Positions 14,878-23,513 of a stretch of 27,055 bases of DNA are shown piece after piece. Position 1 is the stretch's first letter. Every line of letters begins with the position of its first letter. The DNA is from UMGS973 sp963609975 (lineage in GTDB: Bacteria > Bacillota > Clostridia > Peptostreptococcales > Anaerovoracaceae), in assembly GCA_963609975.1 (NCBI GenBank), contig CAVDMD010000016.1:1-27055 (forward strand), written 5' to 3'. A program made the position numbers and the translations under genes. The notes below the pieces were generated by a model. The model did no database searches, had not been told where the DNA came from, and saw nothing but the letters and a program-made list of their open reading frames with translations.

Positions 14878-15639
14878 ATGATTATATATTTCACAGGTAC
14901 AGGCAACAGCAGATATATAGCTGATATGCTTGGCGACAAACTGGAGGATGAGATTACAGACAGCAGAGAATATATCAGAAAATATTCAGGAGGCAGCTTT
15001 TTATCACAAAAGCCGTATGTTTTTGTTGCACCGACTTACGGATGGCAGCTTCCCCGCGTATTTGAGGAGTTTATACTGTCATCGGAATTTGACGGCAGCA
15101 AGGAAGCATATTTTGTTATGGACTGCGGAAGCGATATAGGCGCGCCCGAAAAGCGCATCAAAAAACTGTGCAGTCGCAAAGGCTTTAATTACAGAGGTGT
15201 TTTTGAGATAGTCATGCCCGAAAACTACATAGCAATGTTCGGAGTGCCTGATGAAGCGGAATCCGAAAAAATCATAGCCAGGGCTTACGGAGACATGGAC
15301 GCCGCAGCCGAAAAGGTTAAGATAAATCTTGACTTTGACAAGAGAAGCACCCGCTTTGCAGATAAATGCAAAAGCGGATTTGTAAATACTCTTTTCAGAA
15401 ACTTTGCAGTAAGAACCACACCTTTTTATGCTGATGATAAATGCAAAGGATGCGGTAAATGCGAAAAACTGTGCCCTCTTAACAACATAAGACTCAGCTT
15501 TATAGACAACAGACCCCAGTGGGGCAGAGAATGCACACACTGCATGGCGTGCATATGCGAATGCCCTGCAGAAGCCATAGAATACGGCAAAAAAAGCAAA
15601 GGCAAACGAAGATACAGATGCAAGGAGTACGGCAAATGA
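14878..15639 (+). CDS. EFR1-family flavodoxin-ferredoxin fusion
   Basis: 253 residues. The N-terminal flavodoxin-like domain starts directly with the FMN phosphate loop YFTGTGNSRYIA (4-15) and contains APTYGWQLPRVFEEFI. Two [4Fe-4S] ferredoxin motifs follow: C189-x2-C192-x2-C195-x3-C199 and C219-x2-C222-x2-C225-x3-C229. The order flavodoxin then 2[4Fe-4S] matches EFR1-type proteins of Clostridia. It is an electron carrier between ferredoxin and flavin systems; the physiological partner is unknown. The ribosome site is modest (AGAGG). It sits behind fumC and overlaps the next short ORF by four bases. Confidence 0.9.
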   Translation: MIIYFTGTGNSRYIADMLGDKLEDEITDSREYIRKYSGGSFLSQKPYVFVAPTYGWQLPRVFEEFILSSEFDGSKEAYFVMDCGSDIGAPEKRIKKLCSRKGFNYRGVFEIVMPENYIAMFGVPDEAESEKIIARAYGDMDAAAEKVKINLDFDKRSTRFADKCKSGFVNTLFRNFAVRTTPFYADDKCKGCGKCEKLCPLNNIRLSFIDNRPQWGRECTHCMACICECPAEAIEYGKKSKGKRRYRCKEYGK

Positions 15640-15848
15640 AACCGGCAGAGCTTTACAAAGCCAAAGCCCTTGACAAGCTGGAGGATCTGATACAGCACAA
15701 TGAAGCTGATATTTCCACATGGCTTCCTCTTGAGTATGAGCTGCAGCTGACCTAAGGGACAGAGGAATGCAGCTTTAACGAGTACATAAACAGCCTGAGA
15801 GATGAAGTCAGATCGGTAAGCGAGAAAAAAATTAAAGAAAGCAGATAA
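15636..15848 (+). pseudogene. Short ORF interrupted by an in-frame stop
   Basis: ATG 15636 has CAAGGAG eight bases upstream and overlaps the EFR1 stop (ATGA). It encodes 39 residues (MKPAELYKAKALDKLEDLIQ onward) and meets TAA at 15753-15755. The same frame then stays open for another 30 charged, helix-forming residues to a second TAA at 15846-15848, immediately before a terminator. The continuous composition across the stop suggests one 70-residue protein broken by a single nonsense change. A genuine 39-residue protein is the alternative. I do not recognise the family. Confidence 0.5.
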
Positions 15849-15852
15849 CATC

Positions 15853-15885
15853 AAAACAGCCGAACAGTGTCGCGGCTGTTTTTTG
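15853..15885 (+). terminator. Intrinsic terminator of the relQ-malic enzyme-fumC-EFR1 unit
   Basis: AAAACAGCCG (15853-15862) pairs with CGGCTGTTTT (15873-15882) around a ten-base loop, and the plus strand continues in T residues (six in all). It lies five bases after the last stop. The minus strand also has a short T run, so it may act on transcripts from the leftward gene. Confidence 0.85.
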
Positions 15886-15901
15886 CCGGACTTAAAAATC
15901 A

Positions 15902-15942
15902 GAAAAAACCAAAATAAAAGTGCCGAAAAAACCAAAATAAAA
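15902..15942. repeat. 18-base exact direct repeat between convergent genes
   Basis: GAAAAAACCAAAATAAAA occurs at 15902-15919 and again at 15925-15942, a 23-base period. Read on the minus strand it is a T-rich tract just past the stop of the YczE-type gene. It may be a simple duplication or a termination or stability element. Confidence 0.8.
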
Positions 15943-15961
15943 ATATATTTTACCGTTACCT

Positions 15962-16648
15962 TTAGTTTGCATTTTTTCTCCTGAGTCTGTTAAATGTCCC
16001 GATTATACTTTCGTGTGTAACTGCCGTTGCATCAAATCTCATAACCCTAAATGCTCCCTGCAGTATGAATCCCATTCCAAATACTGCAACCACAGTGCCT
16101 ATTCCCACCTTGGCGCCCAGCACAAAGCCTATGGCAACGGCAAAGCCGTCTATTAATATTTTCACTGCGCCGATAGGGAATTTTTTCAGTCTCTTGCCCA
16201 TGGCGACAAGCAGTGCATCTCTGGGTCCGCATGAAAGCCCCTGCGCCATATATATACCCATTGCAAAGGCCTCTATTGCAAGCCCTGCAAGAAGCATTAA
16301 AACACCTGTCCATATATTGTGAAGCTGCGGCACTATATCAAGCCATGTAAACAAATCCACAGACTTGCCTACAATACACACATCAAGTATGCTTCCGAGC
16401 CCTATTTTTTCTTTGAGAAGCAGGTCTATTGCCAGAATTACAAACCCTGTGAGGGTTACAATGTCGCCGTAGGTCAGAGGAATATGATAGCTGACGCCCA
16501 TGCTGAAAGCATCCCATGGTGCAAGCCCCACATTTGCCTGTATTGTCAGGTATACTCCAAAAGCGAACACAAACAGTCCCAGAGCCGCATACAGTATTCT
16601 GAGTCCGTAAGGTCTGCCGTTTATTCTGTCCATTATTGCATTATCCAT
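15962..16648 (-). CDS. YczE/YyaS/YitT-type integral membrane protein
   Basis: 228 residues with about six hydrophobic segments (near 17-35, 61-79, 84-105, 113-133, 160-180, 183-203). Two internally related motifs, NVGLAPWDAFSMG (39-51) and GLSCGPRDALLVAM (137-150), each with a Gly-x-x-Pro/Arg-Asp core before a small-residue helix, are typical of the YczE group. The family has no firmly assigned transport substrate. The start ATG has AGGAG nine bases upstream on the minus strand. It is divergent from a LysR regulator across 117 bases, so it is the likely target of that regulator. Confidence 0.85.
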   Translation of the reverse strand: MDNAIMDRINGRPYGLRILYAALGLFVFAFGVYLTIQANVGLAPWDAFSMGVSYHIPLTYGDIVTLTGFVILAIDLLLKEKIGLGSILDVCIVGKSVDLFTWLDIVPQLHNIWTGVLMLLAGLAIEAFAMGIYMAQGLSCGPRDALLVAMGKRLKKFPIGAVKILIDGFAVAIGFVLGAKVGIGTVVAVFGMGFILQGAFRVMRFDATAVTHESIIGTFNRLRRKNAN

Positions 16649-16765
16649 ATAGATATTCTCCTGTGATATTGTATTTTGTCTAAAGATATAATAATATAGA
16701 AATGTAAATCAGTAAAATTAAAAGATATGAATTAGCATATTAGAATATCAAATAACGGAGTGCGT
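16649..16765. promoter_or_regulatory. Divergent control region with a dyad, candidate LysR-type operator
   Basis: The region is strongly AT-rich. ATATG (16725-16729) and CATAT (16736-16740) form a dyad around six bases, within a larger GATAT/ATATC pair ending near 16750. A TATAAT at 16687-16692 lacks a good -35. Dyads of this size between a LysR gene and its divergent neighbour are the usual autoregulatory site, but the T-N11-A pattern is not exact here. Confidence 0.4.
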
Positions 16766-17659
16766 ATGGAGATAAGGAATATCAAAACATTCATCAGAGC
16801 AGCGGAAACAGGAAATTTCACTAAAACAGCAGAGGAGCTCGGCTATTCGCAGGGGACTGTAACCCTGCAGATAAAGCAGCTTGAGGCTGAGCTTGGAGTG
16901 CCTCTTTTTAACAGGACAGGCAAGAGAATCGAGCTTTCGGAAAAAGGCAGAGAATTTATGAATTATGCCTGCAGTATTGTCAGAACGGAAGCAGAGGCGC
17001 GCTCTGCAATGGAGAGCAAAACAGAAATAAAAGGGACGCTTGCCGTAGGTATGCTTGAATCTGTAGCATCATTTTATTACAGAGAAATTATAAAGCAGTT
17101 TGTAACGCTTTATCCTGAGGCAAAGCTGATTGTAAAAATAGCCACAACGGTGGAGCTTACGGATATGCTCAAAAAAGGTATGCTCGATGTCATAGTCATA
17201 TATGACAGGCAGATTCAGAATGACAACTGGGAATGCCCTGTAAAGGTAAGAGAGCCTCTGAAATTTTTTGCGGGCAGCCGGAGCAGCCTTTCGGAAAAAC
17301 ACGTATGCTTAAGAGAGCTTGGCAGAGAAAACTTTATCCTGACAGAGAAGGGCTGCACCTACAGAAAAGTCATAGATGACTTCACGGCATCCAGAAACAT
17401 CGAGCTTAACTGGAATATTGATATAGGGAATACAGGAGCTATAATTGATTTTGTAAGCAGGGGTATGGGGATATCGCTGCTGCCTGAATACTGCATAGCA
17501 GAATATCTTGATAGAGGTGATATATGCGAAATATATGTGGATGATTTTGAGGCGGAGCTTTACCTGCAGGTCATATATGACGGGCGCAAATGGATGTCAC
17601 CGGTTAAGGAGGCTTTTATTGAGCTTTGCAGCAATAAACAAAAAAACATAATTCGTTAA
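16766..17659 (+). CDS. LysR-family transcriptional regulator
   Basis: 297 residues from ATG 16766, five bases after CGGAG; the GTG at 16760 overlaps that site. Residues 1-60 are the winged helix-turn-helix: IKTFIRAAETGNFTKTAEEL then YSQGTVTLQIKQLEAELGVP and LFNRTGKRIELSEKG. Residues about 88-290 are the LysR effector-binding domain, with GTLAVGMLESVASF, a DVIVIYDRQ strand and a FVSRGMGISLLPEY segment. It presumably controls the divergent YczE-type gene and itself; the ligand is unknown. Length is normal. A terminator lies about 75 bases downstream. Confidence 0.92.
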   Translation: MEIRNIKTFIRAAETGNFTKTAEELGYSQGTVTLQIKQLEAELGVPLFNRTGKRIELSEKGREFMNYACSIVRTEAEARSAMESKTEIKGTLAVGMLESVASFYYREIIKQFVTLYPEAKLIVKIATTVELTDMLKKGMLDVIVIYDRQIQNDNWECPVKVREPLKFFAGSRSSLSEKHVCLRELGRENFILTEKGCTYRKVIDDFTASRNIELNWNIDIGNTGAIIDFVSRGMGISLLPEYCIAEYLDRGDICEIYVDDFEAELYLQVIYDGRKWMSPVKEAFIELCSNKQKNIIR

Positions 17660-17673
17660 AAAAAAGACATAAA

Positions 17674-17693
17674 ATTGTACTGAAACCGGTACA
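17674..17693. promoter_or_regulatory. TTGTAC-N8-GTACAA inverted repeat
   Basis: A perfect six-base inverted repeat with an eight-base spacer lies 15 bases after the LysR stop, upstream of the electron-transfer operon. There is no T tract after it, so it is more likely a protein site or a chance dyad than a terminator. Confidence 0.3.
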
Positions 17694-17733
17694 AAAATAA
17701 TTCTATGCAATAAATTCAGAATTGGAATAGACG

Positions 17734-17775
17734 AAAACGCTTGAAAACTTAGGCTTTCTGGCGTTTTGTTTTTTT
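17734..17775 (+). terminator. Intrinsic terminator downstream of the LysR gene
   Basis: AAAACGC (17734-17740) pairs with GCGTTTT (17761-17767), with a further GAAA/TTTC pairing inside, and is followed by GTTTTTTTG. It separates the LysR gene from the operon that begins at 17892. Confidence 0.75.
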
Positions 17776-17797
17776 GTTAAAACATTATCAAAAAGTG

Positions 17798-17834
17798 TTG
17801 ATTATTTCAAAAAAAGTAGTACAATACACTGTAT
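17798..17834 (+). promoter_or_regulatory. Promoter of the polyferredoxin-PFOR-Nfn operon with an overlapping palindrome
   Basis: TTGATT (17798-17803), a 16-base spacer and TACAAT (17820-17825) predict a start near 17832. The palindrome ATACA-C-TGTAT (17824-17834) covers the end of the -10 and the start point, a position suited to a repressor. The leader to the ATG is about 60 bases. Confidence 0.5.
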
Positions 17835-17891
17835 ACAGAACACAAAACACATACACACAAACTATGCAATACATAAATACTGGAGGTAGCG

Positions 17892-19148
17892 ATGATAAAA
17901 GAAATTCTAAAGGTACTGCCCGGCGGAGACTGCGGCGGCTACGGCGGATGCGGATTTAAGACCTGCGAAGCCTGTGCCGAGGCTATTGTTTCCGGAGGTG
18001 CGGTAAATTTATGCCCTGCCTGTTCACAGGAGGATGCAGACCGGATTGCGGAGGCACTGGGCAGGGAGACAGCAGCAGTCATCGATGAAGTGGCGTTTGT
18101 ACGCTGCGGCGGGGTTTCTGCAGGACAGAGCCGCAATGCCGGTACAGACAGCTGTGCTGAGTTTGTGAAGCTTGGATTTAATGAAAACGAATGTAAATTC
18201 GGCTGTGTGGGTCTTGGCTCCTGCGCAGAAGTATGCGATGCAGGTGCGATTAGTATTAAAGACGGACGTGTGACTGTGGACAGATCAAAATGCAACGGCT
18301 GCAGAGCGTGTCAGAATGTATGTCCTCAAAAGCTGGTTCAGATGGTGCCGCCTGATGCAAGCACTTTCATACCATGCGCATCACAGCTTGGAGAGGTGAA
18401 TACAAGAAAAATCTGCGGCTACGGCTGCATAGGCTGCGGAGAATGCGCAGATACCTGTCCCGAAAACGCAATCACAATGGTAAACAACTGCGCCGTTATA
18501 GATTATGACAGGTGCGCAGGCTGCGTTGTGTGCTCGGTAAGGTGCAAAAAGAAAATAATAAAAGATGAAGCTCACGATCTTACAGGGCTCAAGGAGACGG
18601 TGGCCTTTGTAAAATGCAACGGCGGCAAAAAAGCCAACGATAAATTCAGGGCGCTTGGAATTGAGGACTGCTCTCACGCCGCAAAGCTTGACGCAGGACT
18701 TATGAACATATGCAGCGAGGGCTGCACGGGCCTTGGCAACTGCACCAGAGTATGCAGATACGATGCGATACATATTGTAAACGGCACTGCAGTTGTTGAC
18801 TTCGAAAAATGCGTAGGCTGCCTTGACTGTGTTCATGCCTGTCCTAAAAACCTCATAGTTGAGGTTCCTTATGTGGGCAGCAAGCTTGTTGCCTGCTCAT
18901 CAAAAGCCCCTATAGACGACAGATACGATCTGTGCTACAGCGGCTGCATCGACTGTACGGACTGCGTGCACAACTGTCCTAACGGAGCTATACAGATAGT
19001 GGATTCCCATGCCATAGTTAACGGCAATATATGCGAGAACTGCGATGTCTGCACATATATGTGCTCAAGAAACGCAATTAAGCGCATGGATGTTCCCGAA
19101 TACAACTATCTGCAGAAAAAAGCACTTAAAATGAAGGAGGACAGGTAA
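17892..19148 (+). CDS. Soluble tandem-RnfB polyferredoxin (about nine [4Fe-4S] clusters)
   Basis: 418 residues, 41 of the visible motifs' positions being cysteine. Residues 14-44 form an RnfB/CFeSP-like Fe-S domain (C14, C20, C25, C28, C41, C44). Two modules follow, residues about 66-220 and 236-395. Each repeats the soluble half of RnfB: VAFV[RK]C, GC.GLG.C...C (C101/C105/C111/C115; C274/C278/C284/C288), C-x2-C-x2-C-x3-C (C134-C144; C307-C317), then GC..C..C...C (C179-C189; C352-C362) and a final cluster (C208-C218; C381-C391). There is no membrane anchor, unlike RnfB. It should be a cytoplasmic multi-cluster electron carrier. The operon with PFOR and NfnAB suggests electrons flow between ferredoxin reduced by PFOR and Nfn. 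GGAGG lies five bases before the ATG. Confidence 0.8.
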   Translation: MIKEILKVLPGGDCGGYGGCGFKTCEACAEAIVSGGAVNLCPACSQEDADRIAEALGRETAAVIDEVAFVRCGGVSAGQSRNAGTDSCAEFVKLGFNENECKFGCVGLGSCAEVCDAGAISIKDGRVTVDRSKCNGCRACQNVCPQKLVQMVPPDASTFIPCASQLGEVNTRKICGYGCIGCGECADTCPENAITMVNNCAVIDYDRCAGCVVCSVRCKKKIIKDEAHDLTGLKETVAFVKCNGGKKANDKFRALGIEDCSHAAKLDAGLMNICSEGCTGLGNCTRVCRYDAIHIVNGTAVVDFEKCVGCLDCVHACPKNLIVEVPYVGSKLVACSSKAPIDDRYDLCYSGCIDCTDCVHNCPNGAIQIVDSHAIVNGNICENCDVCTYMCSRNAIKRMDVPEYNYLQKKALKMKEDR

Positions 19149-19149
19149 C

Positions 19150-22100
19150 ATGAGAAAGCTAAAGACAATGGACGGAAACACTGCGACTGCTCATGTGGCT
19201 TATGCCTTTTCGGAGGTGGCAGCGATATATCCGATTACACCCTCATCAACAATGGCCGAAAACATTGATATGTGGGCGACCGAAAAAAGAAAAAACATAT
19301 TCGGGCAGGAGGTTCATGTGGTTGAAATGCAGTCCGAGGGCGGAGCTGCAGGTGCAGTGCACGGCTCAGTTGCGGCAGGTGCGCTGACAAGCACGTTTAC
19401 AGCTTCACAGGGGCTTCTGCTTATGATTCCCAATATGTACAAGCTGGCAGGAGAACAGACACCTGCAGTGCTCCATGTTGCGGCAAGAGCGCTGACCACA
19501 CACGCACTGTCCATATTCGGAGATCATTCGGATGTAATGAGCTGCAGGCAGACAGGCTTTGCAATGCTTTGCTCAAACAGTGTGCAGGAATGTATGGACC
19601 TTGCGGCAGTAGCGCACCTTTCGGCAATATCAGGCAAGGTGCCTATGATGCATTTCTTTGACGGCTTCAGAACAAGCCATGAATATCAGAAAATAGAAGC
19701 ATGGGATTACGAGGAGCTCAAAGAAATGGCAGACTGGGATGCCATCAGGGATTTCAGAAAACGCGTCAGCCATCCTATGCACCCGTACAATATGGGCTCA
19801 TCGGAATCTCCTGAGGTGTTTTTCCAGCACAGAGAAAGCTGCAACAGATTTTACGATGAAACAGTGGAAACAGTTGCAGGATATATGGACGAAGTTAACA
19901 GAAGAATCGGCACTGACTATGCGCCGTTTAACTATTACGGAGCGCCTGATGCCACAGATGTGATAGTTGCAATGGGCTCTGTATGCGATACCATAGAAGA
20001 AGTAATCGACTACCTCAATGCCTCCGGCAGAAAAACAGGTCTTGTCAAGGTCAGACTTTACAGACCTTTCAGTGTTGAATATCTCAAAAAAGCCATCCCG
20101 CAGTCAGTTAAAAGAATCGCGGTTCTTGACAGATGCAAGGAACCGGGCTCAATAGGAGAGCCTCTGTATCTTGACATTGCGCTTGCACTTGCGGATACGG
20201 ACATAAAGATTATAGGGGGAAGATACGGACTTGGCTCCAAGGACACACAGCCGGGAGATATAGTTGCGGTATTTGACAATCTGGCCTCCAGGGAACCGAA
20301 GCAGAGATTTACGGTTTCAATAGATGACGATGTTACAAACCTGTCAATTAAGACAGTTTCAAACCCTGATACTGCGGCTGCAGGCACTGTATCCTGCAAA
20401 TTCTGGGGTCTTGGCGCAGACGGTACGGTAGGAGCCAACAAAAACAGCGTTAAAATCATAGGTGACAATACAGACAAAAAAGTACAGGCATACTTCCAGT
20501 ATGACTCCAAAAAATCAGGCGGCATCACCATTTCCCACCTGAGATTCGGAGATAAGCCTATCAAATCCACGTACTATGTCAAGCAGGCAGACTTTGTGGC
20601 GTGTCACAATCCGTCATACCTGAGCAAATACAACATGGTGGAGGATGTCAAGAAGGGCGGCATATTCCTGCTTAACTGCAGCTGGAATGCGGCAGAACTT
20701 GAAGAACATCTTCCTGCCCATGTTAAAAAATACATAGCGTCAAATGACATACAGTTTTATACCTGCGACGCCGTTACCATAGCAAGAGAGCTTGGTCTGG
20801 GCGGCAGAACCAATACGGTGCTGCAGGCTGCATTCTTTAAGCTGGCGGATATAATTCCTATTGACAGGGCTGCCGTATATATGAAAGACGCAATCAGAAA
20901 AACATACGGCAACAAGGGTGAAAAAATAGTAAATATGAACTGCGCTGCAGTTGACGCAGGTATTGCAAATGTCGTAAAGATTGATGTTCCGGCATCATGG
21001 AAAAAAGCCTCCGAAAACAGCAGAAAACAGAAAATCAGAGGCAGAAACAAAACTCTTACAGACTATGTCGAAAACATACTGATGCCTACAAACGCAATGA
21101 ACGGTGACAGCATACCCGTATCAAAATTCGTCTCATCCGCAGACGGTTCGGTACCGTCGGGAACAGCAGCCTACGAAAAGCGCGGAATCGCATATGCCGT
21201 TCCAAAGTGGGACAGCACCAAATGTATGCAGTGCAACTGGTGTTCATATGTGTGCCCTCATGCGGCAATAAGGCCGTTTGTGCTCAAGCCTGAATGTGAA
21301 TGTGATCAGGCTGTCAGGATGAGAGGTGACAGCAGCCTTAAATTTGTTGTTGCCGTATCTGCCATGGACTGCACAGGCTGCGGCTCATGCGTTAATGTAT
21401 GCCCTTCAAGAAACAAAGCGCTTGAAATGGTTCCGGCAGAGGAAATCGCAGATAAACAGCAAAAGCTCTTTGACTATGTCTTTGAACACGCTGATTATGA
21501 AAGCGCGCCTTACGATGACAGCACAGTAAAAGGCTCACAGTTCAGACAGCCGCTGCTTGAGTTCTCGGGAGCGTGTCCGGGCTGCGGAGAAACACCGTAT
21601 GCCAAGCTGGTAACACAGCTTTTCGGCGACAGAATGTATGTTGCAAACGCTACCGGCTGCTCATCAATATGGGGCTGCTCGGCGCCAAGCACACCTTATA
21701 CCGTAAACGCGCAGGGCAGAGGTCCGGCATGGGCAAACTCGCTGTTTGAGGATAACGCGGAGTTTGGCTTCGGTATGGCAATATCCGTCAAGGTAAGAAG
21801 AAACGAACTCAAAGCCGAAGTCGAAAAGCTTGCAGAAAACCCTGTATTTGCAGAAACGGCAAATGCATGGCTTGACAATATGAACAATGCGGCAAAGGCT
21901 GAAGAATACGGACAGAAGCTTGTGAAGCTTTGCGAGCAGAGCAGCAACAGATCCGCAATATATGTAGTTGAGAACAAAGATATGCTGATCAAACCGTCAA
22001 TGTGGATATTAGGCGGCGACGGCTGGGCATATGATATAGGCTACGGCGGACTTGACCATGTGCTTGCCACAGGCGAAAATGTGAATATCCTTGTATTCGA

Positions 22101-22662
22101 TACAGAGGTTTATTCAAATACAGGCGGTCAGGCTTCAAAATCAACTCCTATAGGCGCTGTGGCGCAGTTTGCATCAAACGGCAAGAGCGTCAAGAAGAAA
22201 GACCTTGCGCAGGAGGCAATGTCATACGGTTATGTATATGTTGCGCAGATTGCCATGGGTGCAAATCCGGCTCAGGCGCTTACAGCAATCAAAGAGGCCG
22301 AAAGCTACGACGGACCGTCGCTTATCATAGCATATGCGCCTTGCATCAACCATGGTCTTAAGGCAGGCATGGACAAGGCTATGCTTGAAATGAAAAACGC
22401 GGTAAGATCAGGCTACTGGAACCTGCTCAGATACGACCCTAGAAAACGCGAAGCAGGCGTAAATCCGCTTTCAATAGACAATCCTAAGCCTACTGAAAAA
22501 TACAGAGACTTTATTATGGGCGAAGTAAGATACAATTCGCTTATGCTGAAAGATCCGCAGAGAGCAGAAAAACTGTTCACAAGAGCAGAAAAAATAGCGT
22601 CACAGAAATACGACGATCTGGTTAACCAGAAACGCAGTTTTGATCCGGAGGAGGAAATATAG
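19150..22662 (+). CDS. nifJ: Pyruvate:ferredoxin (flavodoxin) oxidoreductase, single-chain homodimer type
   Basis: 1170 residues, the usual length for fused PFOR. Converts pyruvate and CoA to acetyl-CoA and CO2 while reducing ferredoxin. Domains in order: pyrimidine-binding domain with YPITPSSTMAE (27-37); CoA/transketolase-C-like domain; gamma domain; a 2[4Fe-4S] ferredoxin domain (C692-x2-C695-x2-C698-x3-C702 and C741-x2-C744-x2-C747-x3-C751); and the thiamine diphosphate domain. The last has CPGCGETPYAKL near 809 for the proximal cluster, GDGWAYDIGYGG near 957 and FDTEVYSNTGGQ for TPP/Mg binding. AAGGAGG lies nine bases before the ATG, inside the end of the polyferredoxin gene. All catalytic elements look intact. 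Confidence 0.97.
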   Translation: MRKLKTMDGNTATAHVAYAFSEVAAIYPITPSSTMAENIDMWATEKRKNIFGQEVHVVEMQSEGGAAGAVHGSVAAGALTSTFTASQGLLLMIPNMYKLAGEQTPAVLHVAARALTTHALSIFGDHSDVMSCRQTGFAMLCSNSVQECMDLAAVAHLSAISGKVPMMHFFDGFRTSHEYQKIEAWDYEELKEMADWDAIRDFRKRVSHPMHPYNMGSSESPEVFFQHRESCNRFYDETVETVAGYMDEVNRRIGTDYAPFNYYGAPDATDVIVAMGSVCDTIEEVIDYLNASGRKTGLVKVRLYRPFSVEYLKKAIPQSVKRIAVLDRCKEPGSIGEPLYLDIALALADTDIKIIGGRYGLGSKDTQPGDIVAVFDNLASREPKQRFTVSIDDDVTNLSIKTVSNPDTAAAGTVSCKFWGLGADGTVGANKNSVKIIGDNTDKKVQAYFQYDSKKSGGITISHLRFGDKPIKSTYYVKQADFVACHNPSYLSKYNMVEDVKKGGIFLLNCSWNAAELEEHLPAHVKKYIASNDIQFYTCDAVTIARELGLGGRTNTVLQAAFFKLADIIPIDRAAVYMKDAIRKTYGNKGEKIVNMNCAAVDAGIANVVKIDVPASWKKASENSRKQKIRGRNKTLTDYVENILMPTNAMNGDSIPVSKFVSSADGSVPSGTAAYEKRGIAYAVPKWDSTKCMQCNWCSYVCPHAAIRPFVLKPECECDQAVRMRGDSSLKFVVAVSAMDCTGCGSCVNVCPSRNKALEMVPAEEIADKQQKLFDYVFEHADYESAPYDDSTVKGSQFRQPLLEFSGACPGCGETPYAKLVTQLFGDRMYVANATGCSSIWGCSAPSTPYTVNAQGRGPAWANSLFEDNAEFGFGMAISVKVRRNELKAEVEKLAENPVFAETANAWLDNMNNAAKAEEYGQKLVKLCEQSSNRSAIYVVENKDMLIKPSMWILGGDGWAYDIGYGGLDHVLATGENVNILVFDTEVYSNTGGQASKSTPIGAVAQFASNGKSVKKKDLAQEAMSYGYVYVAQIAMGANPAQALTAIKEAESYDGPSLIIAYAPCINHGLKAGMDKAMLEMKNAVRSGYWNLLRYDPRKREAGVNPLSIDNPKPTEKYRDFIMGEVRYNSLMLKDPQRAEKLFTRAEKIASQKYDDLVNQKRSFDPEEEI

Positions 22663-22664
22663 TC

Positions 22665-23513
22665 ATGTATGAAATAGTAGGAAAAAGAAAATTAAACGAT
22701 AATATGACGTGGCTGGAGATAAATGCGCCTCTGGTTGCAAGAAAAGCTCTGCCCGGTCAGTTTATAATACTGAGGACTGATGAGCTGGGCGAAAGAATAC
22801 CCCTTACAATGGCAGGCTACAGCAGAGATAAGGGCACGGTTGAAATAATATATGCCGCAGTAGGCAGGACAACCATGCTTTTGGATCAGCTTGAAGAAGG
22901 CGACTGCCTGTGCGATGTGGCAGGACCGCTTGGCAGGCCGACCGAAATGGAAGGGCTCAAAAGAGTCTGCGTTGTAGGCGGAGGCACAGGTAATGCCCTT
23001 GCCTTCGGACTTGTAAAAGGACTTCATACAGAGGGCATTAAGGTTGATACCATAGCGGGTTTCAAAAGCAGGGATTTTGTTATACTCGAAAAAGAGTTTG
23101 ACGAAATATCCGAAAACCTTTATGTGGTTACAGATGACGGCTCCTACAAAGAAAAAGCCTTTACCACAGACAAGCTGAAACAGCTTCTTGCAGAGGGTAA
23201 TAAATATGATGAAATCATAGCTGTGGGACCTCCGATAATGATGAAGCTGGTATGCGGTATCGCACAGGAGGCAGGTATTAAATCAGTGGCCTCACTTACC
23301 GCATATATGATAGACGGTACGGGAATGTGCGGAGGCTGCCGCGTTATAGTCGGCGGCGAAAGCAGATTCGTATGCGTTGACGGTCCCGAATTTGACGGAA
23401 GCAAGGTGGACTGGGACGACCTTATTATGAGAAACGGTTTTTACAGAGAAGCGGAAGCAGAAGACAGAAGTCATATCTGCCGTCTGACAGGAGGTGTTCG
23501 TTACAATGATTAA
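22665..23513 (+). CDS. nfnA: NfnA: ferredoxin-NADP+ reductase subunit alpha
   Basis: 282 residues of the ferredoxin reductase/dihydroorotate dehydrogenase electron-transfer type. Motifs are RIPLTMAGYS (FAD binding, about 44-53), VVGGGTGNALAFGLVKGLH (pyridine nucleotide binding, about 104-122), and a C-terminal [2Fe-2S] site DGTGMCGGC with C222, C225 and C237. With NfnB it forms the electron-bifurcating NADH-dependent reduced ferredoxin:NADP+ oxidoreductase. It follows nifJ by two bases with GGAGGAGG upstream and overlaps nfnB by eight bases, the normal order of this pair. Confidence 0.92.
   Translation: MYEIVGKRKLNDNMTWLEINAPLVARKALPGQFIILRTDELGERIPLTMAGYSRDKGTVEIIYAAVGRTTMLLDQLEEGDCLCDVAGPLGRPTEMEGLKRVCVVGGGTGNALAFGLVKGLHTEGIKVDTIAGFKSRDFVILEKEFDEISENLYVVTDDGSYKEKAFTTDKLKQLLAEGNKYDEIIAVGPPIMMKLVCGIAQEAGIKSVASLTAYMIDGTGMCGGCRVIVGGESRFVCVDGPEFDGSKVDWDDLIMRNGFYREAEAEDRSHICRLTGGVRYND

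Noticed and set aside
15079..15720. 213-residue minus-strand ORF opposite the EFR1 gene
   Set aside because: Antisense to both ferredoxin motifs; its composition is what reverse-reading Cys/Lys-rich codons gives.
15902..15942. Two-copy direct repeat as a possible CRISPR fragment
   Set aside because: Only two copies with a five-base spacer, A-rich, and no cas genes nearby.
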